Below, one piece after another: positions 19,758 to 29,150 of a stretch of 64,000 bases of DNA. The DNA lies in assembly GCF_023008245.1 (NCBI RefSeq), contig NZ_CP090145.1:124001-188000 (forward strand). Direction: 5' to 3'. Origin of the DNA: Flavobacterium sediminilitoris. GTDB lineage: Bacteria > Bacteroidota > Bacteroidia > Flavobacteriales > Flavobacteriaceae. Below the pieces are notes generated by a model that saw nothing but the letters and a program-made list of their open reading frames with translations, did no database searches and was not told the DNA's origin. The translations under genes and the position numbers were made by a program. Position 1 is the stretch's first letter. Each line of letters opens with the position of its first letter.

Positions 19758-22214
19758 TTATTTTTTCCTCCATTTATTCAAAATTTTTCTCCATCCTTTT
19801 TGTTCTTCTTGTTCATCATGATATGATTCACCGTAAGCTCCATAACCATAGCCGTAACCATATCCGTAGCCGTAGCCATATTTTGTTTTATTATGAAATC
19901 CATTAAACAAAATACTAATATTATGCAACTCTCCTCTTCTATGTTTTTCATTCACAACAGAAAGCATACCTCTTTTTGTAAAACCTTGTCTAGTAACATA
20001 CAATGTAGCGTCACAATAATGTGCTAATTCTAATGCATCAGAAACTAATCCTACTGGCGGTGTGTCTAAAATTATATAGTCATAACGAAGTCTTAATTCA
20101 TCAATCATTTCTTTCATACTTTCACCCATCAATAATTCTGCTGGATTTGGAGGAATTGGTCCCGATGATATTAAATCTAAATAAGGAATATATGTTTCTT
20201 GGATTACCTCATCTAATTTTTTTTGTCCAATTAAATAATTGACAACTCCTGTTACATTATCAATATTAAAATCTCCAAATATTCTTGGTTTTCTTAAATC
20301 TAATCCTACAATAATTGTTTTCTTTTCGCTTAATGCAAAAACGGTTGCCAAATTAATCGAACAGAATGTTTTTCCTTCTCCACTTATAGATGAAGTAAGC
20401 ATTAATATTTTTGATCCTTCATTTTTCTGTTTTTTATATAAAAATTGCAATGAAGAGCGAATAGCTCTAAAGGATTCTGCTAAAGGTGATTTTGGTTTTT
20501 CATAAACCGATAAATTATTTTCTGTATTTTTCTTTCCTACAACTCCTATTATTGGAATTTTTGTTAGCTTTTGAATATCATCAATAGTGTTTAAATTATT
20601 ATCTAACAAAACTAAAATGAATATGATTATTAAAGGTATTAAAACACCTAATAATACTGCTAAGATATAATTAATACTTGTTTTTGGCCCCCTTAATCCT
20701 CCTCCTACATCTTTTGCTGGATCAATAAAATCTATATCTGAAATGTTTGCTGCTTTTACAATTTCAGCTTCACTTCGCTTTTGTAAAAACGTATTATAAA
20801 TATTATCTTTTAAGTTATATTTTCTAGATATTTTTAAATGCTCTTGTTGTTGTTCTGGTAAAACACTTACTTCAGATTCTGCTTTAGAAATATTTTTATT
20901 TATGATACTTAAATCTATCATTAATGCACTTTTTGAACTAGAAATATTTTCTAAAAGCACTTTCTTTATAGCATCCATTTCAACGTCAAATTCGGTAAAC
21001 ATTTTACCGCTTTTAACTGCATAATTTAATTCATCTCTTTGTTTTGATAACTCAATTAATCTTGAAACATTAGAAATGATATTTGGATCTTCTATACTGG
21101 CTACACTTGGAGCTGGCAATGTTGAAAAATCGATGCTTTTATCTAAATATGACTTTAAATTGTTTAAATATCTTATTTTTCTATCTACTTCGTCTTTTTG
21201 AACATCATACTCAGATAATTTTTCTGTTAATATTTGTCCACCTCCTTCTATTTCAAATACATTTTTCCCTTTTCTAAAATCTTTTAGCTCACTTTCTGCA
21301 TCTTTAATCTGTCCTTCCATTATAACTAAAGTACTATCGATAAAATCAATAGTATTAGTTGCAAAAAGATTTTTACTGTCTAATTGATTTTTTCTCAATA
21401 CATTAACGGTTGTATTTAAATACTCAACTAATCTGTTTTTATTTGTTCCTTGTAATTGTAGACTTACAACCGATTGTGCTTTATTATCGGCTTCAATATT
21501 AATACTTTTATATTTTATGACTGTATTATTAAAATCTTCAAATCCTATATAATATTCTTTTCCTGTATATTGACTAGCATTTGGGTTTAATTGTACTCTA
21601 AAATGTGCAAAAGGAAGATTAACTTCTTCATTTATTTTATATACTTTTTTAAAAATTTCTTCATCAATAGCTATTTCACTTCTAGAATTATCAATATAAT
21701 GAATTAATGATCTTGAAGGATATTCTGCAAAATCAACACTTAGTTCGTATTGACTTTCATTTATAAATTTAATTTGAATAGGTGTTGATGCTAATTGCCC
21801 TTTGTTTTTATCTATTTGAACAGTAAAAGGCACATTTCCATAAGCGTCTTTAAAAAAGTATTTGTCTTTAACTTTATATTGAATATAATATTGTAACTTT
21901 TCTACTACTATTTCATTATGCGAACGCGATTTTAAAGTAGTAATAACCGTTTGCACTTTATCTGATACGCCTCCCCAATTGAAAACTAAACTTGTATTTG
22001 ATGTAAAAAAAGGATTATTTTCATCCTTAACAACAATTACAGATTCCATTCCATATATTTTCTCTTTTCTGATATTTACATTATAGGCAATGAGAAATGC
22101 AATAACTAAAGACAATAGAAACCATTTCCAATATCTTATAATTTTTAAAAAAAATCCTTTAAAATCGAAGTTGGATTGAGATTCAAAAAAAGTAAAATCT
22201 TTAATATCTAACAT
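19758..22214 (-). CDS. wzc: Wzc-like polysaccharide co-polymerase and autophosphorylating tyrosine kinase
   Basis: An 818-residue inner-membrane protein. Spans near residues 30-48 and 512-533 enclose a long periplasmic Wzz-type and coiled-coil region. The cytoplasmic BY-kinase domain has Walker A SISGEGKT near 606, Walker A' IIVGLDLRKPRI and Walker B YIILDTPPVG. The tail (residues 778-795) is a run of Tyr-Gly pairs, the site of autophosphorylation expected for this family. It should work with the Wza-like lipoprotein encoded 10 bp upstream and be reset by the CpsB-type phosphatase. Confidence 0.93.
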   Translation of the reverse strand: MLDIKDFTFFESQSNFDFKGFFLKIIRYWKWFLLSLVIAFLIAYNVNIRKEKIYGMESVIVVKDENNPFFTSNTSLVFNWGGVSDKVQTVITTLKSRSHNEIVVEKLQYYIQYKVKDKYFFKDAYGNVPFTVQIDKNKGQLASTPIQIKFINESQYELSVDFAEYPSRSLIHYIDNSRSEIAIDEEIFKKVYKINEEVNLPFAHFRVQLNPNASQYTGKEYYIGFEDFNNTVIKYKSINIEADNKAQSVVSLQLQGTNKNRLVEYLNTTVNVLRKNQLDSKNLFATNTIDFIDSTLVIMEGQIKDAESELKDFRKGKNVFEIEGGGQILTEKLSEYDVQKDEVDRKIRYLNNLKSYLDKSIDFSTLPAPSVASIEDPNIISNVSRLIELSKQRDELNYAVKSGKMFTEFDVEMDAIKKVLLENISSSKSALMIDLSIINKNISKAESEVSVLPEQQQEHLKISRKYNLKDNIYNTFLQKRSEAEIVKAANISDIDFIDPAKDVGGGLRGPKTSINYILAVLLGVLIPLIIIFILVLLDNNLNTIDDIQKLTKIPIIGVVGKKNTENNLSVYEKPKSPLAESFRAIRSSLQFLYKKQKNEGSKILMLTSSISGEGKTFCSINLATVFALSEKKTIIVGLDLRKPRIFGDFNIDNVTGVVNYLIGQKKLDEVIQETYIPYLDLISSGPIPPNPAELLMGESMKEMIDELRLRYDYIILDTPPVGLVSDALELAHYCDATLYVTRQGFTKRGMLSVVNEKHRRGELHNISILFNGFHNKTKYGYGYGYGYGYGYGAYGESYHDEQEEQKGWRKILNKWRKK
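19830..19883 (-). repeat. In-frame hexanucleotide repeat coding for the Tyr-Gly tail of Wzc
   Basis: An imperfect 6 bp repeat (variants of TAYGGN on the coding strand) encodes seven consecutive Tyr-Gly pairs followed by Ala-Tyr-Gly. The unit is a multiple of three, so slippage would change the number of phosphorylatable Tyr residues without a frameshift. Confidence 0.85.
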
Positions 22215-22224
22215 TTTAAAATAA

Positions 22225-23028
22225 TTACAAATTTCTTGTTAATAAAATAGTTGTTGTAATAAGTGATAGGGCTGTGATTATTGTGCTTATTGTTTGAACT
22301 CCTGTAGTTCCAGTTCCCCAAGATTTTTGTTTTAATGGTTTTATATAGATATAATCATTTGGTTGTAAATAAAAATAAGGCGATTCTATTGCAGAAGCTT
22401 CAGTTAGATTAATAGTATATGTCTCAAAACCATGAGGATATTTACGTATAATTTGCACATTTTTTCTATCTCCTGTCAAAGTTATATCTCCAGAGTTTGC
22501 AATGGCTTCCATTATTGTAGCTTTATCTTGATATAAAACATTTGTTCCTGGACTTCCTATTTCGCCATTAACAGTGTATCTAAGTCCTGCTAATTTTACT
22601 GTAACAAAAATTCTAGATTCATATTTAAAATACTCATCTAACAATCTTTTTTCAATTGTTTCTCTTATTTCTTCAACAGTGTATCCCATTACGTTTACTT
22701 CTCCTAAAACTGGAATTCGAATATTCCCATGATCATCAACACTAAATCCATTAAAATATAAATTTTGTGGAGACACTTGATTGGCGCTTTGATTTTGAGA
22801 AGTTGATGGATTAAACATTTCAACTAATTTTTGATCTAAAGCTTTAATAGAAATGTTTAAAATATCATTAGTTTGTACTCTATATGGTTTTGATGCTGCT
22901 GCATTAACTTCTATTGCTTGATTATCTTTTTTTGGGTTTTGCAAATAGACCAAATCTTTATTTGGAATACAAGAAGTAAACAATATTGACAAAACTATGA
23001 ATGGTAAGATGTGTTTTATTTTCATCAT
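22225..23028 (-). CDS. wza: Polysaccharide export outer-membrane lipoprotein (Wza-like)
   Basis: A 267-residue OPX protein. The signal peptide ends in LFTSC, a lipobox with Cys20 as lipidation site. The Poly_export domain starts near residue 48 (KPYRVQTNDILNISI), and a SLBB region follows from about 140 (YTVNGEIGSPGTNVLY). A C-terminal hydrophobic segment (residues about 245-262) could be the outer-membrane span. It is the first gene of the minus-strand operon, with a candidate promoter 17 bp before the ATG. It is shorter than E. coli Wza (about 380), as is usual in Bacteroidota. Confidence 0.92.
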   Translation of the reverse strand: MMKIKHILPFIVLSILFTSCIPNKDLVYLQNPKKDNQAIEVNAAASKPYRVQTNDILNISIKALDQKLVEMFNPSTSQNQSANQVSPQNLYFNGFSVDDHGNIRIPVLGEVNVMGYTVEEIRETIEKRLLDEYFKYESRIFVTVKLAGLRYTVNGEIGSPGTNVLYQDKATIMEAIANSGDITLTGDRKNVQIIRKYPHGFETYTINLTEASAIESPYFYLQPNDYIYIKPLKQKSWGTGTTGVQTISTIITALSLITTTILLTRNL

Positions 23029-23044
23029 TTTTCTTTAAAAAAAA

Positions 23045-23052
23045 CAAATATA
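23045..23052 (-). promoter_or_regulatory. Candidate -7 box for the polysaccharide operon
   Basis: On the minus strand TATATTTG matches TAnnTTTG and lies 17 bp before the start codon of the Wza-like gene, the first gene of a long co-oriented run. Confidence 0.55.
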
Positions 23053-23096
23053 GTTGTTAGAATTATATCTTTCTGAATATATTCTGAAAAATCTCA

Positions 23097-23717
23097 TTAA
23101 ACTTGTTTGATTGACTGTTCAAAAGGTATTCTATGCATTAAACTTCTTCCTAAAGTCACTTCATCTGCATATTCTAATTCATCACCTATAGAAATTCCTC
23201 TAGCAATTGTAGACGTTAAAACTGAATATTCTTTTAATTGCTTATATATATAGAAATTTGTAGTATCTCCTTCCATTGTTGAACTCAATGCGAAGATTAC
23301 CTCACTAATATCTCCTTTTGATACCTTAGCAACTAATGAGCTTATATTCAATTGTGATGGACCAATTCCTTCAATAGGATTGATTTTACCACCTAAAACA
23401 TGATAAACTCCTTTAAACGAACCTGTTCCTTCTATTGCCATAACATCTCTAACATCTTCAACAACACAAATTATCGATTTATTCCTTGTATTGCTTTCAC
23501 ATATCTTACATGTTTCTGAATCTGAAATATTATGACATTGTTTACAATACTGAATTTCTTTTCTCATTTTTTCTAATGCAGAACTTAACAGTAAAGTCTG
23601 ATTCTCTGGCTGTCTTAAAAGATGCAATGCTAAACGTAAAGCAGTTCTCTTACCTATTCCTGGTAATTGAGAGATTTCATCGACAGCATTTTCTAATAAT
23701 CTTGAAGGTAATTCCAT
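23097..23717 (-). CDS. recR: Recombination protein RecR
   Basis: A 206-residue protein acting with RecO and RecF to load RecA on gapped DNA. It has the N-terminal helix-hairpin-helix ([18 protein letters not shown]), a four-Cys zinc finger (CKQCHNIS then CKICES, residues about 57-75) and a Toprim domain beginning [15 protein letters not shown]. Full length. Two overlapping candidate -7 boxes lie immediately upstream, so the leader is very short. Confidence 0.96.
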   Translation of the reverse strand: MELPSRLLENAVDEISQLPGIGKRTALRLALHLLRQPENQTLLLSSALEKMRKEIQYCKQCHNISDSETCKICESNTRNKSIICVVEDVRDVMAIEGTGSFKGVYHVLGGKINPIEGIGPSQLNISSLVAKVSKGDISEVIFALSSTMEGDTTNFYIYKQLKEYSVLTSTIARGISIGDELEYADEVTLGRSLMHRIPFEQSIKQV

Positions 23718-23723
23718 AGTTTA

Positions 23724-23739
23724 CAAAAATACAAAAGTA
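23724..23739 (-). promoter_or_regulatory. Candidate -7 boxes for recR
   Basis: On the minus strand TACTTTTG (23732-23739) and TATTTTTG (23724-23731) both fit TAnnTTTG, side by side, ending 6 bp before the recR start. They imply a nearly leaderless transcript. Confidence 0.45.
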
Positions 23740-23767
23740 ACACTTTAGAATAATTTATTTATTCTAT

Positions 23768-23775
23768 TATCTTTG
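23768..23775 (+). promoter_or_regulatory. Candidate -7 box for the sodium/solute symporter gene
   Basis: TATCTTTG fits TAnnTTTG and lies 19 bp before the ATG at 23795, in the short divergent gap with recR. Confidence 0.5.
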
Positions 23776-23794
23776 TTTCTCAATATTACTATTT

Positions 23795-25315
23795 ATGCAA
23801 CCCATTACAATTATAACTATAATTCTTTCTTATTTCCTTCTTTTAATCGTTTTTTCCTTTTTTGTTGGAAGAAAAGAAACAAATGACAATGAATCCTTCT
23901 TTAAAGGAAATAAGCAATCTCCTTGGTATTTAGTCGCTTTTGGAATGATTGGCGCTTCACTCTCTGGAGTTACTTTTATTTCTGTACCTGGTTGGATTGA
24001 AAGTTCTCAATTTAGCTATATGCAAGTTGTACTAGGATATATTGTTGGTTATTTTGTAATAGCAACAATATTATTGCCTTTATATTACAAGCTCAACTTG
24101 ACTTCAATATACACCTATTTAGACAGTCGATTTGGAAATTATTCGTATAAAACAGGAGCTTCTCTCTTTCTATTATCAAGAATTGTAGGTGCTAGTTTTA
24201 GGTTATATCTTGTAGCAAACGTATTGCAAATTATTTTATTTGATGAATTAGGAATTGAATTTTGGCAAACAGTTACAATAACAGTACTTCTAATTTGGCT
24301 ATATACTTTTAAATCTGGTATTAAAACAATTGTTTGGACCGATACTTTGCAAACTCTTTTTATGTTAATTGCATTAGGTGTTACGATTTATCATGTAAGC
24401 GGTTCATTAGATTTAGGAGGAGATACATTAATCCATTTTATTTCAAATAGTGACTTGTCTAAAACATTCTTTTTCGATGATATTTTATCTAAAGATTACT
24501 TTTGGAAACAATTTATATCAGGAGCTTTTATTGCTATTGTAATGACTGGGTTAGATCAAGATATGATGCAAAAAAACTTAACATGTAGAAGTTTGAAAGA
24601 TGCGCAAAAAAATATCTTTTGGTTCACTATTGTTTTAACCATAGTTAATTTGATATTCTTATGTCTAGGTTTATTATTAACTGTTTATGCACAACAAAAC
24701 GGAATAGATGCTCATAAAGATGATTTATTTCCTGTTTTAGCAAAAGACTATTTAGGTTCAGGAATTTTCATCTTCTTCTTATTAGGATTAATTGCTGCTG
24801 CTTATAGTAGTGCTGATAGCGCTTTAACTTCTTTAACAACTTCTTTTAGCATTGATATTTTAAATATTGAAAAAAAATATGACATTAAAAAACAAGTAAA
24901 AGTTAGAAAACAAATACATGTTTTAATTTCTCTAATTTTAATTTTAGTAATTATCTCTTTCAAATATCTAATTAACGATGCTAGTGTAATTTCTAAACTT
25001 TTCACTTATGCTGGATACACTTATGGTCCATTACTAGGTTTATACGCTTTTGGATTGTTTACCAAAATTAAAGTTAAAGATAAGTACGTTCCAATAGTTG
25101 CAATACTATCCCCTATTTTAACATATATAATTAGTATTGCAACAGCAATATATAGCTACTTAAAATTTGATTTTACAGATTGTAGTATCGCACAAACCAA
25201 ATGGGAATGTGCTGTCTTATTTGCAAAAAACAATTATTATCAATTTGGTTTTGAACTATTATTAATAAATGGAATATTAACTTTTTTAGGATTAATATTG
25301 ATTAGTCGCAAGTAG
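23795..25315 (+). CDS. Sodium:solute symporter family transporter
   Basis: A 506-residue membrane protein with about 13 predicted hydrophobic spans. Its N-terminal part resembles the SSS family: [20 protein letters not shown], then [20 protein letters not shown], the conserved loop of these carriers. [19 protein letters not shown] near residue 345 is the family's signature in the later spans. The substrate is unknown. The end overlaps a convergent CoA-binding gene by 24 bp. Divergent from recR. Confidence 0.92.
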   Translation: MQPITIITIILSYFLLLIVFSFFVGRKETNDNESFFKGNKQSPWYLVAFGMIGASLSGVTFISVPGWIESSQFSYMQVVLGYIVGYFVIATILLPLYYKLNLTSIYTYLDSRFGNYSYKTGASLFLLSRIVGASFRLYLVANVLQIILFDELGIEFWQTVTITVLLIWLYTFKSGIKTIVWTDTLQTLFMLIALGVTIYHVSGSLDLGGDTLIHFISNSDLSKTFFFDDILSKDYFWKQFISGAFIAIVMTGLDQDMMQKNLTCRSLKDAQKNIFWFTIVLTIVNLIFLCLGLLLTVYAQQNGIDAHKDDLFPVLAKDYLGSGIFIFFLLGLIAAAYSSADSALTSLTTSFSIDILNIEKKYDIKKQVKVRKQIHVLISLILILVIISFKYLINDASVISKLFTYAGYTYGPLLGLYAFGLFTKIKVKDKYVPIVAILSPILTYIISIATAIYSYLKFDFTDCSIAQTKWECAVLFAKNNYYQFGFELLLINGILTFLGLILISRK

Positions 25316-25648
25316 AACAAGTGTACAAGCAATTTCATTTTTAATACCATTATCGTTTAATAATTTATAAAAATCGGGATTTTCTGTTCCTGGATTAAAA
25401 ATTACCCTTCTAGGTTTTAAAGAAATGATATAATCATAGTATTCTTCTTGTCTTTTCGGATTGATATATAGTGTTACTGTATCAATTCCTAAAAATGGAA
25501 TTTTTTCAGTTTCTATTTTAACATCTAAAGCCATTCCTGATTTTGCACCTATAGCAACTACTTGATGGCTTTTTCCTACTAAATTATGAATTGCTTTATA
25601 TGCATATCGCTCTTTATTTGTAGTAGCTCCTATAACTAATGTTTTCAT
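25292..25648 (-). CDS. CoA-binding domain protein (CoA_binding_2)
   Basis: A 118-residue Rossmann-fold protein beginning [19 protein letters not shown], typical of the small YccU-like CoA-binding family. [11 protein letters not shown] near residue 88 is also a family landmark. It probably binds CoA or a related cofactor, but no reaction is known for it. Its 3' end overlaps the convergent symporter gene by 24 bp, so transcription of the two may interfere. Confidence 0.88.
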   Translation of the reverse strand: MKTLVIGATTNKERYAYKAIHNLVGKSHQVVAIGAKSGMALDVKIETEKIPFLGIDTVTLYINPKRQEEYYDYIISLKPRRVIFNPGTENPDFYKLLNDNGIKNEIACTLVLLATNQY

Positions 25649-25754
25649 TTATCTATTTTTTTTTATAAATTTAATAAAAATTAATCATAACTTTGAAATA
25701 ACATTTTTTTAAACTTTAACTAAAAAAGTACAACTTACTTTGTAAAAAAATCGA

Positions 25755-26378
25755 ATGGAATTATTTATTTATGTTTTTGCCGCCTTATTTTCTGTTTTAA
25801 ACCCTTTAGGAGCTGTTCCTGTTTTTGTAGGACTTACACAAGATGATACTAAACAAGAACGATCTAGAATTTCTCTTTGGGCAGCCATTAACGTAGCAAT
25901 AATATTAATTATCTCTTATTTCATTGGAAAATATGTACTTATTTTTTTCGGAATTAGCATAGATGCTCTAAGAATTGCTGGAGGTTTATTGATTGTTAAT
26001 TCTGGTTTTAGTTTACTTTCTGGTAATGTTAGCAAGAAAAAAGGAGTAAATAAAAGAGTAACTAATGATGCTATGCGTAGAAATGACATTGCATTAACTC
26101 CTTTAGCCATGCCAATGCTTGCTGGTCCTGGTTCTATGTCATTATTAATTGCTATGTATCAAGAACAACCCGAAATAGCACAAAAAATGATAACTTGTAT
26201 TGCTATTTTATGTGTTGCTCTAACCATCTTTCTAATTTTAAGAAGTGCTCACTACATTTCTAGAATTTTAGGAGCTTCAGGTATTGTAGCCATTTCTAGG
26301 ATTATTGGATTTATAGTTATTGCAATTGGAATTCAATACATCAGTAGTTCTGTTGTAAATATTTTTCAAAGTATTTAA
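25755..26378 (+). CDS. MarC family integral membrane protein
   Basis: A 207-residue protein with six hydrophobic spans. The FAALFSVLNPLGAVPVFVGL N-terminus and the LTPLAMPMLAGPGSMSLLIA segment near residue 115 are hallmarks of the MarC/UPF0056 family. The physiological role is unsettled; older links to antibiotic resistance have not held up. It is a single gene with no operon partner. Confidence 0.92.
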   Translation: MELFIYVFAALFSVLNPLGAVPVFVGLTQDDTKQERSRISLWAAINVAIILIISYFIGKYVLIFFGISIDALRIAGGLLIVNSGFSLLSGNVSKKKGVNKRVTNDAMRRNDIALTPLAMPMLAGPGSMSLLIAMYQEQPEIAQKMITCIAILCVALTIFLILRSAHYISRILGASGIVAISRIIGFIVIAIGIQYISSSVVNIFQSI

Positions 26379-26542
26379 TTCTTTCGCAATATAAAAAATC
26401 CTTAAATACTTTGACAAACTTTACTTCTTTTCAACTACAAAAGAGATTAGAATACTATTTATCATGCTCAATCTTATATCCTTATGTAATTGCATATTAA
26501 TATTCATTTCACTATTTTGTTACATATCAATAGAAAATAATC

Positions 26543-27025
26543 TCATGGTTTTTCTCTTCCAATAAACCTCTCTTTTCCAAGAAGAAAATTTACGGCTTTT
26601 TTTACATTTCTGTCTATACTTTCTTCTGTTTTTAGGAATGACAAATATCTCAAAATTTCCTTTTGTAAGGAAGGTGATAAATTATCAAATATCTTTTTTG
26701 CATTCTCATTTTCTTCCAACGCTTTTTTAAATTTTGGATGAAAGGGTACTTTTCTTTCGTTTGGATCAAACTCGATTTCAATTCGTGTTATTTGTCCAAC
26801 TTCTTTTTTGGCAGATTGCCTCATTGGAGTGTTTAAATAAAGTCGCCAATGTCCGCTGTATTTTATCAAGGTCTGTTCAAACTCGTGTCCTTCAATTTTG
26901 ATGCGAACTGGAATCTTTCCTTTATTTTTTTCTGCCTTTTCAAAAATATAATTCAAAACGTCGTCTGGAATAAAAACGAAGGGATTTATTCCGATAATTT
27001 CAATTTTCGCATTAAATTCTTTCAT
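26543..27025 (-). CDS. DUF1905 plus YdeI/OmpD-associated domain protein
   Basis: A 160-residue protein. Residues about 1-90 match the DUF1905 beta-barrel-like domain (FNAKIEIIGINPFVFIPDDV, then GHWRLYLNTPMR). The helical C-terminal part (residues 95-150, ALEENENAKKIFDNLSPSLQ) matches the YdeI/OmpD-associated family. Biochemical function is unknown. It stands alone, with gaps of about 140-160 bp on both sides in which I see nothing clear. Confidence 0.8.
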   Translation of the reverse strand: MKEFNAKIEIIGINPFVFIPDDVLNYIFEKAEKNKGKIPVRIKIEGHEFEQTLIKYSGHWRLYLNTPMRQSAKKEVGQITRIEIEFDPNERKVPFHPKFKKALEENENAKKIFDNLSPSLQKEILRYLSFLKTEESIDRNVKKAVNFLLGKERFIGREKP

Positions 27026-27163
27026 TTAAATTGAGTATTTGTCTGGATATTTGCTAACGATCTTGATTATTGTAAGTTGAAGATTTAATACTGATCTATA
27101 TACTCCCTTTTGTTTTATTCCTTTTTCTTCAATTACTTATAGTCTTTGTTGTGTTTCGTATTT

Positions 27164-27742
27164 TTAGTTCAATTCATTGTATTTTGGTCTTTTTCTTTCA
27201 CCACTCGCAACAGCATTTATTAGTGCGTAAACATTTTTATTTATTTCATCATCAGGAGCCATTTTTATTGCTCTATCAATATAAATTTTAGCTTTATCAT
27301 CATTACCTAAAACCATCAAGTTTAAAGCATGATTACAATAAAGTCCAGCGTCATTTGATTCACGATTAATTGCTTCTTGAGAATATTCTACCGCTAATTT
27401 TACATTTCCTGAATCCATTGCAGAAATTGAGGCTTCGCGTGGTAAGTCGGGATTTGTTTTTTCTATTTTAACCGCTGTTTCAAAATGATTTAAAGCTTTT
27501 TTATTTTCGGACATTGCTTGGTAAACCTTTGCTATCAACCAATTCGTTTGCCAATGATTTGGTATCATAGACAAGCATTTAGAATAATATTTGATTGCTT
27601 TTTTAGCTTTTCTTTTATTCCAAAATCCTAATTTCGGTCTTCTTTCTCCTTTTGCTATAATCAAACCATCAACCAACTCATTTCCTTTCTCAAAATTTAA
27701 GTTGAAAATTGGGATTTTATCTTCTGGTAATTTATATTCCAT
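27164..27742 (-). CDS. Tetratricopeptide repeat protein
   Basis: A 192-residue soluble protein with about four TPR motifs between residues 45 and 180 (for example AKKAIKYYSKCLSMIPNHW and ALNHFETAVKIEKTNPDLP). There is no signal peptide or membrane span. TPR proteins mediate protein-protein contacts; no partner is suggested by the neighbours. It probably stands alone. Confidence 0.8.
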   Translation of the reverse strand: MEYKLPEDKIPIFNLNFEKGNELVDGLIIAKGERRPKLGFWNKRKAKKAIKYYSKCLSMIPNHWQTNWLIAKVYQAMSENKKALNHFETAVKIEKTNPDLPREASISAMDSGNVKLAVEYSQEAINRESNDAGLYCNHALNLMVLGNDDKAKIYIDRAIKMAPDDEINKNVYALINAVASGERKRPKYNELN

Positions 27743-27905
27743 TTGTTTTTTTTACATTAAACACAACGTTTTACAGCTAAAAGAAGTGGAGACTAGTCTA
27801 AACTAAAACAAATATAACGCAACCTTTTGTGCCTTTAGAGAAGACTCGAAAGTATGTTTTTACCTAAGTCATTACTTTTAACTGTTTTTAATTATAATTA
27901 TTTAT

Positions 27906-28853
27906 TCAGTAATAAATTTCATGTTTTACTATTTCAACAAGATCAATGGCACAACCCCAAGCTACTGTAAAACCAGCTCCACCATGACCGTAATTGTGAA
28001 AAATATTGGAGAAATTTTCGTCAAACTCAAAACGAACAGCGCTTCTTTTTGGTCTTAAACCTACAATTTCTTCTATTATATTGGGCGTTTTTTGTGATAA
28101 TCCAATGTCTAAAAGGCGTTTAATAATTAAGTTTGTATCATTTATTTCTACATTGGTATTCCAATCATTTTCGTAATCAGTTCCGCCAATTACGCAGTCT
28201 TCGCTTCGGTTAATAATATAACTCAATGCTCCTTTTTTTATTGAATCAGCATAAGATGGAATATCCATTTTTTCACAGCGTAATATTTGTCCCCGCATTG
28301 GTTGTAAATCAGTATCATTGCATAATTCTTTTGCACCTAAACCGGTGCAATTAATTATTAATGTATTTAGATTTGCTGCTTCTTGTAAACTTATAATTTG
28401 TTGTTCTTTAAATGCTCCTCCATTATTTGTAAAACGAGTAAATAAATAAGGTAAATATAAAAGTGGTTCTGCCAAGGGAACTATTGAAATATATGCCATT
28501 TCTATTCCTTTTGGTAATTCTGCTGACAAAGCTTTTCTAACAGATTCTTTAGGTAATTGGTTTGTCCAATCGGTGTTGCTTTCGTTATTATATGAGGTTA
28601 TAAATGGAATAAAAGCAATGCCATTTCCTTCTTTTATATCTAACAAGTATTCTTGGTAGGCAAGTGTTGCCCACTTGTTGGCTTTTTCTTTTGGATGAAC
28701 TTCAAAGGGAAACCAAATTGCACCAACTTTACTAGAAAGTGTTTTGTTAAAACGTTCTTTAGCAATTATTGTTACTTTGTATCCTTGTTCTTGTAGTTTG
28801 ATCGCAGTTGTTAAGCCTACAATTCCACATCCTAAAACGGTTACTGTTTTCAT
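27906..28853 (-). CDS. D-amino-acid oxidase family FAD protein
   Basis: A 315-residue flavoprotein expected to oxidise D-amino acids to keto acids with release of ammonia and peroxide. FAD loop: VLGCGIVGLTTAIKLQEQGY. VGLRPKRSAVRFEFD near residue 265 and NYGHGGAGFTVAWGCAIDLV at the C-terminus are D-amino-acid oxidase landmarks; the Arg in GLRPKR would bind the substrate carboxylate. The pseudogene just upstream has the N-terminus of an amidohydrolase similar to D-aminoacylases, which fits a former D-amino-acid degradation unit. Confidence 0.88.
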   Translation of the reverse strand: MKTVTVLGCGIVGLTTAIKLQEQGYKVTIIAKERFNKTLSSKVGAIWFPFEVHPKEKANKWATLAYQEYLLDIKEGNGIAFIPFITSYNNESNTDWTNQLPKESVRKALSAELPKGIEMAYISIVPLAEPLLYLPYLFTRFTNNGGAFKEQQIISLQEAANLNTLIINCTGLGAKELCNDTDLQPMRGQILRCEKMDIPSYADSIKKGALSYIINRSEDCVIGGTDYENDWNTNVEINDTNLIIKRLLDIGLSQKTPNIIEEIVGLRPKRSAVRFEFDENFSNIFHNYGHGGAGFTVAWGCAIDLVEIVKHEIYY

Positions 28854-28918
28854 TTTTTCAGTTCACTTTTAATTACTTTTTCAAGGAGTGCTTTAGCTTT
28901 CATTTTTACCATTTTCAA

Positions 28919-29148
28919 TTAAAAAATACATCTATTCCGTTTATGTTTTTTTTCTTTTAGTTTGCTTTTAATTATTTCTAGGATTTTATCTCCAGAAGTT
29001 ACCACATTCCATTTTTCATTAGCATTGGTTTCTGGATTAATAACTCTTGCATTTTCAATCACAATATCATAGGTTATTTATTGTTTACATTACAAGAAGC
29101 TAGACTAATGAAAAGTGCTAATATTATACTTTTGCTTAATACAATTAT
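28919..29148 (-). pseudogene. Remnant of an exported amidohydrolase (D-aminoacylase-like) lipoprotein gene
   Basis: On the minus strand a signal peptide-like stretch (KSIILALFISLASC, lipobox ending at Cys) runs into a stop after about six more residues. In a shifted frame follows YDIVIENARVINPETN, the typical N-terminus of amidohydrolases of the D-aminoacylase type. This reading continues for about 35 residues and stops at 28919-28921. No ATG precedes the signal peptide, and the metal-binding core (HxH and beyond) is missing. It is therefore a truncated, frameshifted relic. It lies between the serine hydrolase and the D-amino-acid oxidase genes, all in the same direction. Confidence 0.7.
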
Positions 29149-29150
29149 GG

